A model generated the notes under the pieces. The model worked only from the letters and a program-made list of their open reading frames with translations, was not told the origin of the DNA and did not search any database. From Parvularcula sp. (GTDB lineage: Bacteria; Pseudomonadota; Alphaproteobacteria; Caulobacterales; Parvularculaceae), in assembly GCA_003506635.1 (NCBI GenBank), contig DNZB01000227.1, forward strand, positions 1-5,273: a DNA stretch of 5,273 bases. Direction: 5' to 3'. Each line of letters opens with the position of its first letter. Positions within the stretch are counted from its first letter, which is position 1. Positions 1-5,273 of the stretch are shown here, piece after piece. The translations under genes were made by a program, and so were the position numbers.

Positions 1-19
1 TCGCCGTCCGGGGCGACGG
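1..19 (+). repeat. Possible right end of a further copy of the paired-hairpin repeat
   Basis: Bases 1-19 match the right end of the paired-hairpin repeat at 2487-2505 at 16 of 19 positions, including an unbroken run of 12 (8-19, ccggggcgacgg). The window edge removes whatever lies to the left. If real, the junction between the preceding gene (g11, tape measure, expected from synteny) and g12 also holds a copy of this repeat, as the g14-g15 junction does. The match is short and the region is GC-rich, so chance similarity remains possible. Confidence 0.4.
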
Positions 20-55
20 GAGGACCCTGCGCCGGGACTCACAAGGAAAAACGCG

Positions 56-682
56 ATGACCCCTTTCCACGACGTTCTTTTCCCGCTCGACATCGCCCTG
101 AACTCCGAAGGCGGCCCGGTGCGCAAGACCGACATCGTCGCGCTTGTGTCGGGGCGCGAGCAGCGCAACGCGCTGTGGGCGCAGTCGCGGCGCAGCTGGA
201 ACGCCGGCTACGGCGTCAAGTCGATGGCCGATATCGAAAAGGTGACGGCCTTCTTCGAAGCGCGGCGCGGGCGGCTTCACGCCTTCCGTTTCCGCGATCC
301 GTTCGACCATCAATCCGCGTCCTATGGAAAGGCGATCACCCCGTTCGACCAGCGGATCGGCGAGGGCGACGGCGGGGCGAGGGCGTTTCAGCTGACGAAG
401 AGCTATGTTTCTGGCCCCGCCGAATACAGCCGCCGCATCGCCAGGCCTGCGGCGGGAACGGTGCGCGCAAGCGTCGACGGCGTTGAAACGGCGGCCTTCA
501 CCGTCGACGACGCGACCGGGGTCTTGACCTTCGCCGCCGCGCCGCCGGCCGGCGCGACTGTCGCCGCCGGCTATCTGTTCGATTGTCCGGCGCGTTTTGA
601 TTCCGACGCGCTGCGCATCAATCTTGCGGCCTTCCGCGCCGGCGACATCCCGTCGATCCCGCTGATCGAGGTGCTGCTCTGA
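56..682 (+). CDS. GTA/phage distal tail protein, DUF2460 (TIGR02217), g12-like
   Basis: Structural protein of the tail tip. In the RcGTA particle the g12 product is the distal tail protein, forming a ring between the tail tube and the hub. The 208-residue length is normal for the family. Features seen: an N-terminal FHDVLFPLDIAL segment (residues 4-15), a conserved GREQRNALWAQSRR block (33-46), GYGVKSM (51-57), FFEARRGRLHAFRFRDP (66-82), an FQLTK strand (111-115) and the C-terminal FRAGDIPSIPLIEV (193-206). All of these are typical of DUF2460. The ATG at 56 is chosen because family members begin with this motif and AAGGA at 43-47 gives a Shine-Dalgarno site 8 nt upstream. The stop overlaps the g13 start as TGATG, implying translational coupling. 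Family assignment is from recalled motifs, not a database search. A prophage tail gene is the alternative, since the same family occurs in related siphophages. Confidence 0.93.
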   Translation: MTPFHDVLFPLDIALNSEGGPVRKTDIVALVSGREQRNALWAQSRRSWNAGYGVKSMADIEKVTAFFEARRGRLHAFRFRDPFDHQSASYGKAITPFDQRIGEGDGGARAFQLTKSYVSGPAEYSRRIARPAAGTVRASVDGVETAAFTVDDATGVLTFAAAPPAGATVAAGYLFDCPARFDSDALRINLAAFRAGDIPSIPLIEVLL

Positions 683-1566
683 TGCGCGCCTTCGATCCAT
701 CCTTCGCGGCGCATATCGCAAGCGACGCGACGACGCTGGCGACCTGCTGGCGCATCGAAACGGCGGACGGCGCCGTCCTCGGCTTCACCGACCATGATCG
801 CCCGCTTTCCTTCGGCGGCGTGACTTACGCGCCGGATACGGGCGCCGACGCCGGGGCGCTGCAATCCTCCGCCGATCTTTCGGTCGACAACGCGGAATTC
901 GCCGGCGCCCTTTCCGCCGACGCCCTGTCGGCGGAGGATCTCGCCGCCGGGCGCTATGACGACGCGGCGGTCGAGATGTGGCGCGTCAACTGGGCGGACG
1001 TCTCCGCCCGCGCGCTGATGAAGCGCGGCGTCATCGGCGAGGTCGCGCGCGAGGGCGAACGGTTCCGCGCCGAAATCCGGGGGGCGAGCCACGCGCTCGA
1101 CCGCGTCCAGGGCCGCGTCTTCCAGCGCGGCTGCGACGCCGTGCTCGGCGATGCGCGCTGCGGCGTCGATCTTTCGGCGGCGCCGTTTCGCGGCGAGGGG
1201 ACAGTGACGGCCGTGCTCGACGATCAGCGCTTCCTCGCCGGCGGGCTTGAAGCGTTCGCGCCGGGCTGGTTCGCGGAAGGCGCGCTTCTCTGGACCGGCG
1301 GCGCGAACGCCGGCGCGCTGAGCCACGTCAAGGCGCATGACAAGAACGCGAGCGCCGACGCGCTGTCGCTGTGGCGCCCGGCCGGCCGCGCGATCGCGGC
1401 GGGCGACGCCTTCATCGTGACGGCGGGCTGCGACAAGCGCAGCGAAACCTGCGCGCAGAAATTCTCAAACCTCGTCAATTTCAGAGGCTTTCACCTGATG
1501 CCCGGCGATGATTTCGCGGTGAGTTATCCGCTGAAGGCGGAAAAGAATGACGGAGGGAAGCGGTGA
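682..1566 (+). CDS. GTA/phage tail hub protein, DUF2163 with C-terminal BR0599 domain (TIGR02218), g13-like
   Basis: Tail hub protein of 294 residues, usual length for the family; in RcGTA it connects the distal tail protein to the tip proteins. The N-terminal part (about 1-165) is the DUF2163 region, with WRIETADGAVLGFTDHDRPL (23-42). The C-terminal part (about 195-285) is the BR0599-type domain, with the signature GCDKRSETCAQKF followed by NFRGF and PGDD (249-277). Apart from C22 its cysteines form two pairs, C151/C160 (CX8C) and C250/C257 (CX6C), both in conserved blocks. They are candidate ligands for the iron-sulfur cluster reported, from memory, for RcGTA hub and lambda gpL-type tail-tip proteins. 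The ATG overlaps the g12 stop (TGATG). GAGG at 668-671 is a weak Shine-Dalgarno site, so coupling to g12 probably matters. The stop at 1564-1566 overlaps the GTG start of g14. Confidence 0.93.
   Translation: MRAFDPSFAAHIASDATTLATCWRIETADGAVLGFTDHDRPLSFGGVTYAPDTGADAGALQSSADLSVDNAEFAGALSADALSAEDLAAGRYDDAAVEMWRVNWADVSARALMKRGVIGEVAREGERFRAEIRGASHALDRVQGRVFQRGCDAVLGDARCGVDLSAAPFRGEGTVTAVLDDQRFLAGGLEAFAPGWFAEGALLWTGGANAGALSHVKAHDKNASADALSLWRPAGRAIAAGDAFIVTAGCDKRSETCAQKFSNLVNFRGFHLMPGDDFAVSYPLKAEKNDGGKR
1552..1557 (+). promoter_or_regulatory. Ribosome binding site for the g14 GTG start
   Basis: GGAGGG, a strong Shine-Dalgarno sequence, ends 5 nt before the GTG at 1563. It lies inside the last codons of g13. 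It supports 1563 as the start of g14, the only possible one: the frame has a TGA at 1548-1550, and between 1563 and the conserved domain (about 1775) it contains no other ATG, GTG or TTG codon. Confidence 0.7.
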
Positions 1567-2348
1567 AGGAGGAAGGTCAAGCGGGGCCTCTTCACCTCCC
1601 CCTCGCGGGGAGGCCGAAAGTCGCCCTGGCGATTTTCGGGCGGGGGGAGGCCCTCGACGCGAGCGATGCGCCCGCAACCGGCGTCGCAACGCCCGCCCGA
1701 AACCGCGTTGCGGATCGTCGGACACATGCGTCCGACTCCCGACAAGGGGGAGGCGAAGGGGCGCCCGGCTGCGCCCGCGCCGCCGTCGTCGCGCTCGCCC
1801 GCGCCTGGATCGGCACGCCTTACGTCCATCAGGCGAGCGCGAAAGGTCAGGGTACGGACTGCCTCGGCCTTATCCGCGGCGTTTACCGGGAGCTTCACGG
1901 CGCCGACCCGGAAGCGCCCCCGCCCTATACGCCCGACTGGAACGAACGGCGGAGCGCGGAGGAGCCGCTCTTGAGCGCTGCGCGACGGCATTTGCGGGAA
2001 CTGAAAATTCATCGCGCCGGAGCGACGCAAAGCGGCGCATCCGGGGTCCATCTCCCGAGGCGCGCCGCCGCGCGCGCCGGTCATTCTGGAGATGGGCCCC
2101 GGGTTCGCGACTTCGTCGCGCCCCGAGGCGACGGCAGCGGAATTTGGGGAGATGAATCGATCAAACCCGCGCAGATCCTCATTTTTCGCATCGTGACGGA
2201 CGGCCCGGCGAAGCATTGCGGGATCGCCGCCGGGGATGACCGCTTCATCCACGCCTATGCCGGCCGCGCGGTCATTGAGGGCTGGCTGTCGCGCTGGTGG
2301 ATGGAGCGCATCGCCGGCGTGTTCGAATTTCCAGGAGTGGAAGAGTGA
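1563..2348 (+). CDS. NlpC/P60-family GTA tail peptidase (TIGR02219), g14-like, carrying two in-frame repeat insertions
   Basis: Predicted cysteine peptidase/amidase of the tail tip that cleaves peptide links in recipient peptidoglycan. The 261 residues are far longer than the roughly 150 usual for GTA g14. The conserved parts are AAVVALARAWIGTPYVHQAS (73-92), catalytic Cys in GTDCLGLIRGVYREL (C100), ILIFRIV (205-211), His in PAKHCGI (H218), His in FIHAY (H230) and C-terminal WWMERIAGVFEFPG (245-258). The excess is two repeat elements: residues about 10-65 come from the 1591-1757 element and about 150-192 from the paired-hairpin element. Neither breaks the frame. The usual PGD before the central strand reads PAQ (202-204). 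The start is GTG overlapping the g13 stop. All three catalytic residues remain, so the enzyme may work if the inserts are tolerated as an N-terminal extension and a surface loop. The alternative is a decaying gene still lacking a stop. Confidence 0.85.
   Translation: MKEEGQAGPLHLPLAGRPKVALAIFGRGEALDASDAPATGVATPARNRVADRRTHASDSRQGGGEGAPGCARAAVVALARAWIGTPYVHQASAKGQGTDCLGLIRGVYRELHGADPEAPPPYTPDWNERRSAEEPLLSAARRHLRELKIHRAGATQSGASGVHLPRRAAARAGHSGDGPRVRDFVAPRGDGSGIWGDESIKPAQILIFRIVTDGPAKHCGIAAGDDRFIHAYAGRAVIEGWLSRWWMERIAGVFEFPGVEE
1591..1757. repeat. Multi-hairpin palindromic element with terminal inverted repeats, inside g14
   Basis: The ends are imperfect inverted repeats: 1591-1617 and the reverse complement of 1731-1757 agree at 21 of 27 positions and share TTC-CCTCCCCCT. 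Inside are a 7-bp hairpin CCTCCCC/GGGGAGG (1595-1613), an 11-bp near-perfect hairpin CGAAAGTCGCC/GGCGATTTTCG with one G-T pair (1615-1638), a perfect 11-bp inverted repeat TTTCGGGCGGG (1634-1644) with CCCGCCCGAAA (1692-1702), and a 7-bp hairpin GTCGGAC/GTCCGAC (1717-1736). The two overlapping stems at 1634-1638 could be alternatives. No transposase is encoded, so it resembles a MITE or intergenic repeat. From memory, dispersed repeats with CCTCCCC-type ends occur between genes in many alphaproteobacteria; no second copy lies in this window. It supplies most of the N-terminal extension of g14 and is stop-free in all three forward frames. Exact insertion boundaries are uncertain. Confidence 0.75.
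2010..2136 (+). repeat. Paired-hairpin (BIME-like) repeat, copy 1, in frame inside g14
   Basis: This copy matches the one at 2381-2507 with a constant offset of 371 nt. Over 2017-2135 only four positions differ (2029, 2059, 2062, 2126), and identity fades at both outer edges. It consists of two REP-like hairpins in inverted orientation, about 2012-2049 and 2097-2135, joined by a spacer whose CCATCTCC and GGAGATGG also pair. Read in the g14 frame it contributes residues about 150-192 (HRAGATQSGASG through VAPRGDG). It falls between the helix after the catalytic Cys and the strand leading to the catalytic His, where family members have only a short link. The outer stem of the left hairpin is weaker here than in copy 2. 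Confidence 0.88.
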
Positions 2349-2380
2349 TCAGAAAGCGCGCCGCGCGTCATTGGAATAGC

Positions 2381-2507
2381 CGTCACCCCGGAGCGACGCG
2401 AAGCGGCGCATCCGGGGTCCATCTCCCGAAGCTCGCCGCCGCGCGCGCCGGTCATTCTGGAGATGGGCCCCGGGTTCGCGACTTCGTCGCGCCCCGGGGC
2501 GACGGCT
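2381..2507 (+). repeat. Paired-hairpin (BIME-like) repeat, copy 2, in the g14-g15 spacer
   Basis: This is the better-preserved copy. Left hairpin: outer stem CCCCGG (2386-2391) with CCGGGG (2412-2417), around the inner stem GCGACGC/GCGGCGC with a GAA loop. Right hairpin: outer stem CCCCGGG (2469-2475) with CCCGGGG (2493-2499), around CGCGAC/GTCGCG. The halves are inverted copies of each other: the terminal GCCGTC at 2379-2384 is matched by GACGGC at 2501-2506, and CCATCTCC by GGAGATGG nearer the centre. It fills most of the 190-nt gap between g14 and g15 in an operon whose other junctions overlap. It is stop-free in all three forward frames and at least two reverse frames, but no gene motif is seen. 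It could form strong RNA hairpins between the two genes. A RAYT-type transposase is known to be linked to REP/BIME repeats in general; none is present here. Confidence 0.88.
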
Positions 2508-2538
2508 GTTCTTTTTGCGCAATCCTAGGGACACCCCA

Positions 2539-5273
2539 ATGGCCCAGCTGATCCTTACCGCCGCCGGCTCCGCCGCGGCCTCCGCCGGCAAGGCCGGGCT
2601 TGGAACCCTCCTTGCACGGACGGTCGCGTCGACCGCCGCCGCTTACGCCGCCGGCGCCGCGGAGCGCCTCATCTTCGGGCCGAGGAAGCGTACGGTCGAG
2701 GGCCCGCGCCTCGAAAGCTTCCAGATCCAGTCCTCGACGGAAGGGGCCGGAATCCCGCGTGTTTACGGGCGCGCGCGCCTTGCGGGCCAGCTCATCTGGG
2801 CCGCGCAGTTCCGCGAAACGCTCGCCGAAACGACGGAATCCTCCGGCGGCAAGGGCGGGCGCCTTTCCGCGTCAAAGACGACGGTCAGGGAATATCTCTA
2901 TTCGCTCTCCTTCGCGGTCGGCCTGTGCGAAGGGCCGATCGACCGCGTCGCGCGCGTCTTCGCCGACGGAAAGCCGTTCGACATCTCGAAGCGCAATGTC
3001 CGCGTCTATCGCGGCACGGAAGATCAGACGCCGGACGATCTCATCGCCGCGACGGAAGGGGCGGCTCCGGCCTTCCGGGGCCTTGCCTATGTCGTGTTCG
3101 AAAACCTGCCGCTGAAGGACTTCGGCAACCGCATCCCGCAGCTTTCCTTCGAGATCGAAAAGTCGCTCGGCGAGACGGACCCGGATGCGCTCGAAAACGC
3201 GCTTTCGGCCGTCACCGTCATCCCGGGTTCGGGCGAGTTCGTGTACGGAACGACGCGCGTCGCCCGCGACGCCGGGGAGGGCGTGACGCTGCCTGAAAAC
3301 GCCAACAACAATGACGGCGTCACCGACTTTTCCGCCTCGCTCGCCGGCCTTCTCGCGGCGGCGCCCAATCTCGCCGCGGCCTCGCTCGTCGTTTCGTGGT
3401 TCGGCGACGACCTGCGCGCCGGCCTTTGCGCGCTGAGACCCGGCGTTGAAATCGCGGACAAGTCGACCATGCCCGCTCCCTGGCGCGGCGGCGGCGTCCC
3501 GCGCGAGGCCGCGCGCCTCGTCAGCCGGATCGGCGGGCGCGCCGCGTTCGGCGGCACGCCGGACGACAGGGGCGTCGTCGAGGCCATAGCGGCGATGAAG
3601 GCGAAGGGCCTTGCGGTGATGATGCATCCCTTCATCCTGATGGATATTCCGCCCACGAATAACCTCTCGGCGCCGGACGGGGCGCCGTCGCAGCCGGCGT
3701 TTCCCTGGCGCGGACGCATCACGCCCGTTTCAGACAAGAGCGCGGCCGCCGCGGCGGAGGTCGCCGCGTTCTTCGGAACCGCCGCGCCGTCGCATTTCAC
3801 CGCTGCGAACGGCGCCGTCGGCTATCACGGCCCCGCCGAATGGTCGTTCCGGCGGATGATCCTCCATTACGCGCATCTTTGCGCGCTCGCCGGCGGGGTG
3901 GAGGCGTTCCTTCTGGGGTCGGAGCTGCGCGGCCTCCTCAAAACCCGCGACGGCGCTGGAAATTTCGTCGCGGTCGCGGCGATGCGCGCGCTCGCCGCCG
4001 ACGTGCGCGCCGTCCTCGGCCCGGCGACCAAGATCTCCTACGGCGCGGACTGGTCGGAATGGCAGGGGTTGACCGCCGCGGACGGGAAATATTTCCATCT
4101 CGATCCTCTTTGGGCGGATGATAATATCGGCTTCATCGGAATCGACCAGTACGCGCCCCTGTCCGACTGGCGCGACGGCTTCGACCACGCCGACCTCGCC
4201 GCCGGCTGGAACAGCCGGCATGACCGCGCCTATATCGCCGCCAATATCGAGGGCGGAGAAAATTTCGACTGGTTCTACGCCAGCGACGCCGACCGCGCCG
4301 CGCAGGTGAGAACCCCGATCACGGACGTCCACGGCGAGGCGTTCGTCTGGCGCGCCAAGGACATTCGCGGCTTCTGGGAGAACGCGCATCACGACCGGCC
4401 GGACTGGACGCGCAGCCCCGCGCCGACGCCGTTCGTCCCGCGTTCGAAGCCGATCCGCTTCACCGAAATCGGCGTTCCCGCGATCGACAAGGGCGCGAAC
4501 GCGCCCAATGTCTTTTTCGACGCGAAGTCGTCGGAATCGCAGCTGCCGCCTTTTTCCTCCGGCGCGCGCGATGACCTCATCCAGCGCCGCGCGCTGGAGG
4601 CTGTCCACGCCTATTGGCGCGACCCGGCGAAGAATCCCCTGTCGTCCGTCTACGGCGGAAGAATGATCGACGCCGACCGGCTCTATGTCTACGCCTTCGA
4701 CGCGCGCCCCTTTCCGTTCTTTCCGGCGCGCGGCGACATCTGGGGCGATGCGGAGAACTGGGCGCGCGGGCACTGGCTGAACGGGCGCCTGACGCGCGCC
4801 CCGCTTGACGCGCTGCTGACGGCGCTCGGCGGGGCGGGGGTCGAGGCGTCGGCGGTCGCCGGCGCGCTCGCCGGCTATGTCATCGACCGGCCGCTCTCCC
4901 CGCGTCAGGCGATTGATCCGATTGCGGATGTTTTCCAGATCGACATGGCGGAGCGGGAAGGCGGGCTTTCGTTCTTCCCGCGCGGGGGCGCGCCCGTCGC
5001 CGCGTTCACGCCGGAAGATTTCGCGCTGGCGGACGTTTCCGGCGGCGCCGGGCCCGCCTTCACGCTGCGGTTTGCGCAGAACAGCGACCTGCCGACGGCG
5101 GTGCGGCTTTCCTATATCGACGAGGGCGGAGATTATCGACCCGCCGTCGCCGAAGCGCGCCTTCCTTATGCGGATGAAACGCGCGAGGCGGGCTTTGAAA
5201 TCGCCGCCGCGATGGACGAGGCGCAAGCGGGCGCGCGCGCCCGCTCGCTCCTCGCCGACGCGAGCGTGATGCG
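2539..5273 (+). CDS. GTA tail-tip 'megatron' / host-specificity protein with TIM-barrel-like domain, g15-like (3' end beyond window)
   Basis: Large tip protein that contacts the recipient; 911 residues are visible, with no stop, of about 1,300 usual for the family. Residues 1-47 are Ala/Gly-rich with the typical MAQLILTAAG opening. A tail-hub-like region follows, with IPRVYGRARLAGQLIWA (72-88) and YLYSLSFAVGLCEGPI (119-134). Roughly 430-735 is the GTA TIM-barrel-like domain (PF13547 type), with LLGSEL (458-463), ISYGADWSEW (499-508), IGIDQY (533-538), ENFDWFY (574-580) and FTEIGVP (641-647). E462 and E643 sit where retaining glycoside hydrolases of similar fold carry acid/base and nucleophile. 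A putative phage tail domain (PF13550 type) begins near 790. The ATG at 2539 is preceded by AGGGA at 2527-2531 and matches family N-termini; the frame upstream is open only to a TAG at 2377. The 190-nt gap from g14 holds repeat copy 2. Recognition is from recalled family motifs. Confidence 0.93.
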   Translation, partial: MAQLILTAAGSAAASAGKAGLGTLLARTVASTAAAYAAGAAERLIFGPRKRTVEGPRLESFQIQSSTEGAGIPRVYGRARLAGQLIWAAQFRETLAETTESSGGKGGRLSASKTTVREYLYSLSFAVGLCEGPIDRVARVFADGKPFDISKRNVRVYRGTEDQTPDDLIAATEGAAPAFRGLAYVVFENLPLKDFGNRIPQLSFEIEKSLGETDPDALENALSAVTVIPGSGEFVYGTTRVARDAGEGVTLPENANNNDGVTDFSASLAGLLAAAPNLAAASLVVSWFGDDLRAGLCALRPGVEIADKSTMPAPWRGGGVPREAARLVSRIGGRAAFGGTPDDRGVVEAIAAMKAKGLAVMMHPFILMDIPPTNNLSAPDGAPSQPAFPWRGRITPVSDKSAAAAAEVAAFFGTAAPSHFTAANGAVGYHGPAEWSFRRMILHYAHLCALAGGVEAFLLGSELRGLLKTRDGAGNFVAVAAMRALAADVRAVLGPATKISYGADWSEWQGLTAADGKYFHLDPLWADDNIGFIGIDQYAPLSDWRDGFDHADLAAGWNSRHDRAYIAANIEGGENFDWFYASDADRAAQVRTPITDVHGEAFVWRAKDIRGFWENAHHDRPDWTRSPAPTPFVPRSKPIRFTEIGVPAIDKGANAPNVFFDAKSSESQLPPFSSGARDDLIQRRALEAVHAYWRDPAKNPLSSVYGGRMIDADRLYVYAFDARPFPFFPARGDIWGDAENWARGHWLNGRLTRAPLDALLTALGGAGVEASAVAGALAGYVIDRPLSPRQAIDPIADVFQIDMAEREGGLSFFPRGGAPVAAFTPEDFALADVSGGAGPAFTLRFAQNSDLPTAVRLSYIDEGGDYRPAVAEARLPYADETREAGFEIAAAMDEAQAGARARSLLADASVM

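Noticed and set aside
3..59. C-terminal tail of the preceding gene ending at TGA 57-59
   Set aside because: The ATGA overlap with g12 is plausible for this operon, but 18 residues with no recognisable motif, partly explained by a repeat end, are not enough to annotate a gene.
571..1338. Reverse-strand open frame of 255 codons opposite g12/g13
   Set aside because: It lies antisense to two well-supported coding sequences, has low-complexity Arg/Ala composition, and has no ribosome site or domain that I can identify.
1547..2155. Overlapping + strand frame beginning ATG at 1547
   Set aside because: This frame lacks the NlpC/P60 motifs and is highly Arg-rich. The conserved Cys and His motifs are all in the frame that starts with GTG at 1563.
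1524..2252. Reverse-strand open frame of 242 codons opposite g14
   Set aside because: It is antisense to g14. Its openness comes from GC bias and from the repeats, which are open in several frames.
1591..2507. CRISPR array
   Set aside because: The repeats are long, structured, few and of two different types, with no regular spacer pattern and no cas genes.
2501..2517. Intrinsic terminator after g14
   Set aside because: There are strong hairpins and a short T-rich stretch (TTCTTTTTG), but the hairpins belong to a dispersed repeat also found inside a gene, and g15 continues the operon directly afterwards.
2297..2551. Small + strand open frame across repeat copy 2
   Set aside because: Most of its residues are the translated repeat, and its start lies inside g14. 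The similarity to part of g14 is explained by the shared repeat, not by a duplicated gene.
3730..5226. Long reverse-strand open frame of 498 codons opposite g15
   Set aside because: It is the antisense shadow of g15, whose forward frame is open throughout and carries clear family motifs. The reverse translation is Arg/Gly/Ala-rich with no recognisable domain, as expected for high-GC antisense frames.

Overview
The window is a very GC-rich stretch of an alphaproteobacterial chromosome. It carries the tail-tip end of a Rhodobacter capsulatus-type gene transfer agent (RcGTA-like) cluster, or a closely related prophage tail module. All genes are on the + strand, in the diagnostic order g12 (distal tail protein, DUF2460), g13 (hub protein, DUF2163/BR0599), g14 (NlpC/P60 tail peptidase) and g15 (TIM-barrel tail-tip 'megatron', cut by the window end). 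The protein families and the style of the dispersed palindromic repeats suggest Hyphomicrobiales (Rhizobiales), possibly a methylotroph-like lineage. That placement is inference, because no rRNA or housekeeping gene is present.

Layout: 1-55 is the upstream junction, whose first 19 bases look like the right end of a dispersed repeat. Then come g12 (56-682), g13 (682-1566, joined by TGATG), g14 (1563-2348, GTG start overlapping the g13 stop), a 190-nt repeat-filled spacer (2349-2538) and g15 (2539 to beyond 5273). The tight overlaps imply one translationally coupled operon. The distal tail protein caps the tail tube, the hub joins it, the peptidase is expected to open peptidoglycan, and the large TIM-barrel protein forms the fibre- or baseplate-like tip that meets the recipient cell.

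The unusual part is g14. Two unrelated palindromic repeat elements lie inside its reading frame without breaking it. A ~167-bp multi-hairpin element with inverted ends (1591-1757) forms most of an N-terminal extension. A ~127-bp paired-hairpin (BIME-like) element (2010-2136) sits between the catalytic Cys and the first catalytic His. A second copy of the paired-hairpin element, about 97% identical over its core, lies just downstream in the g14-g15 spacer (2381-2507), which proves the g14 insert is a repeat and not native coding sequence. Removing both inserts leaves a protein of about 160 residues, close to the usual size of the family. The arrangement recalls Rickettsia palindromic elements, which insert in frame in genes, but here it affects a gene transfer agent enzyme and involves two element families in one gene.
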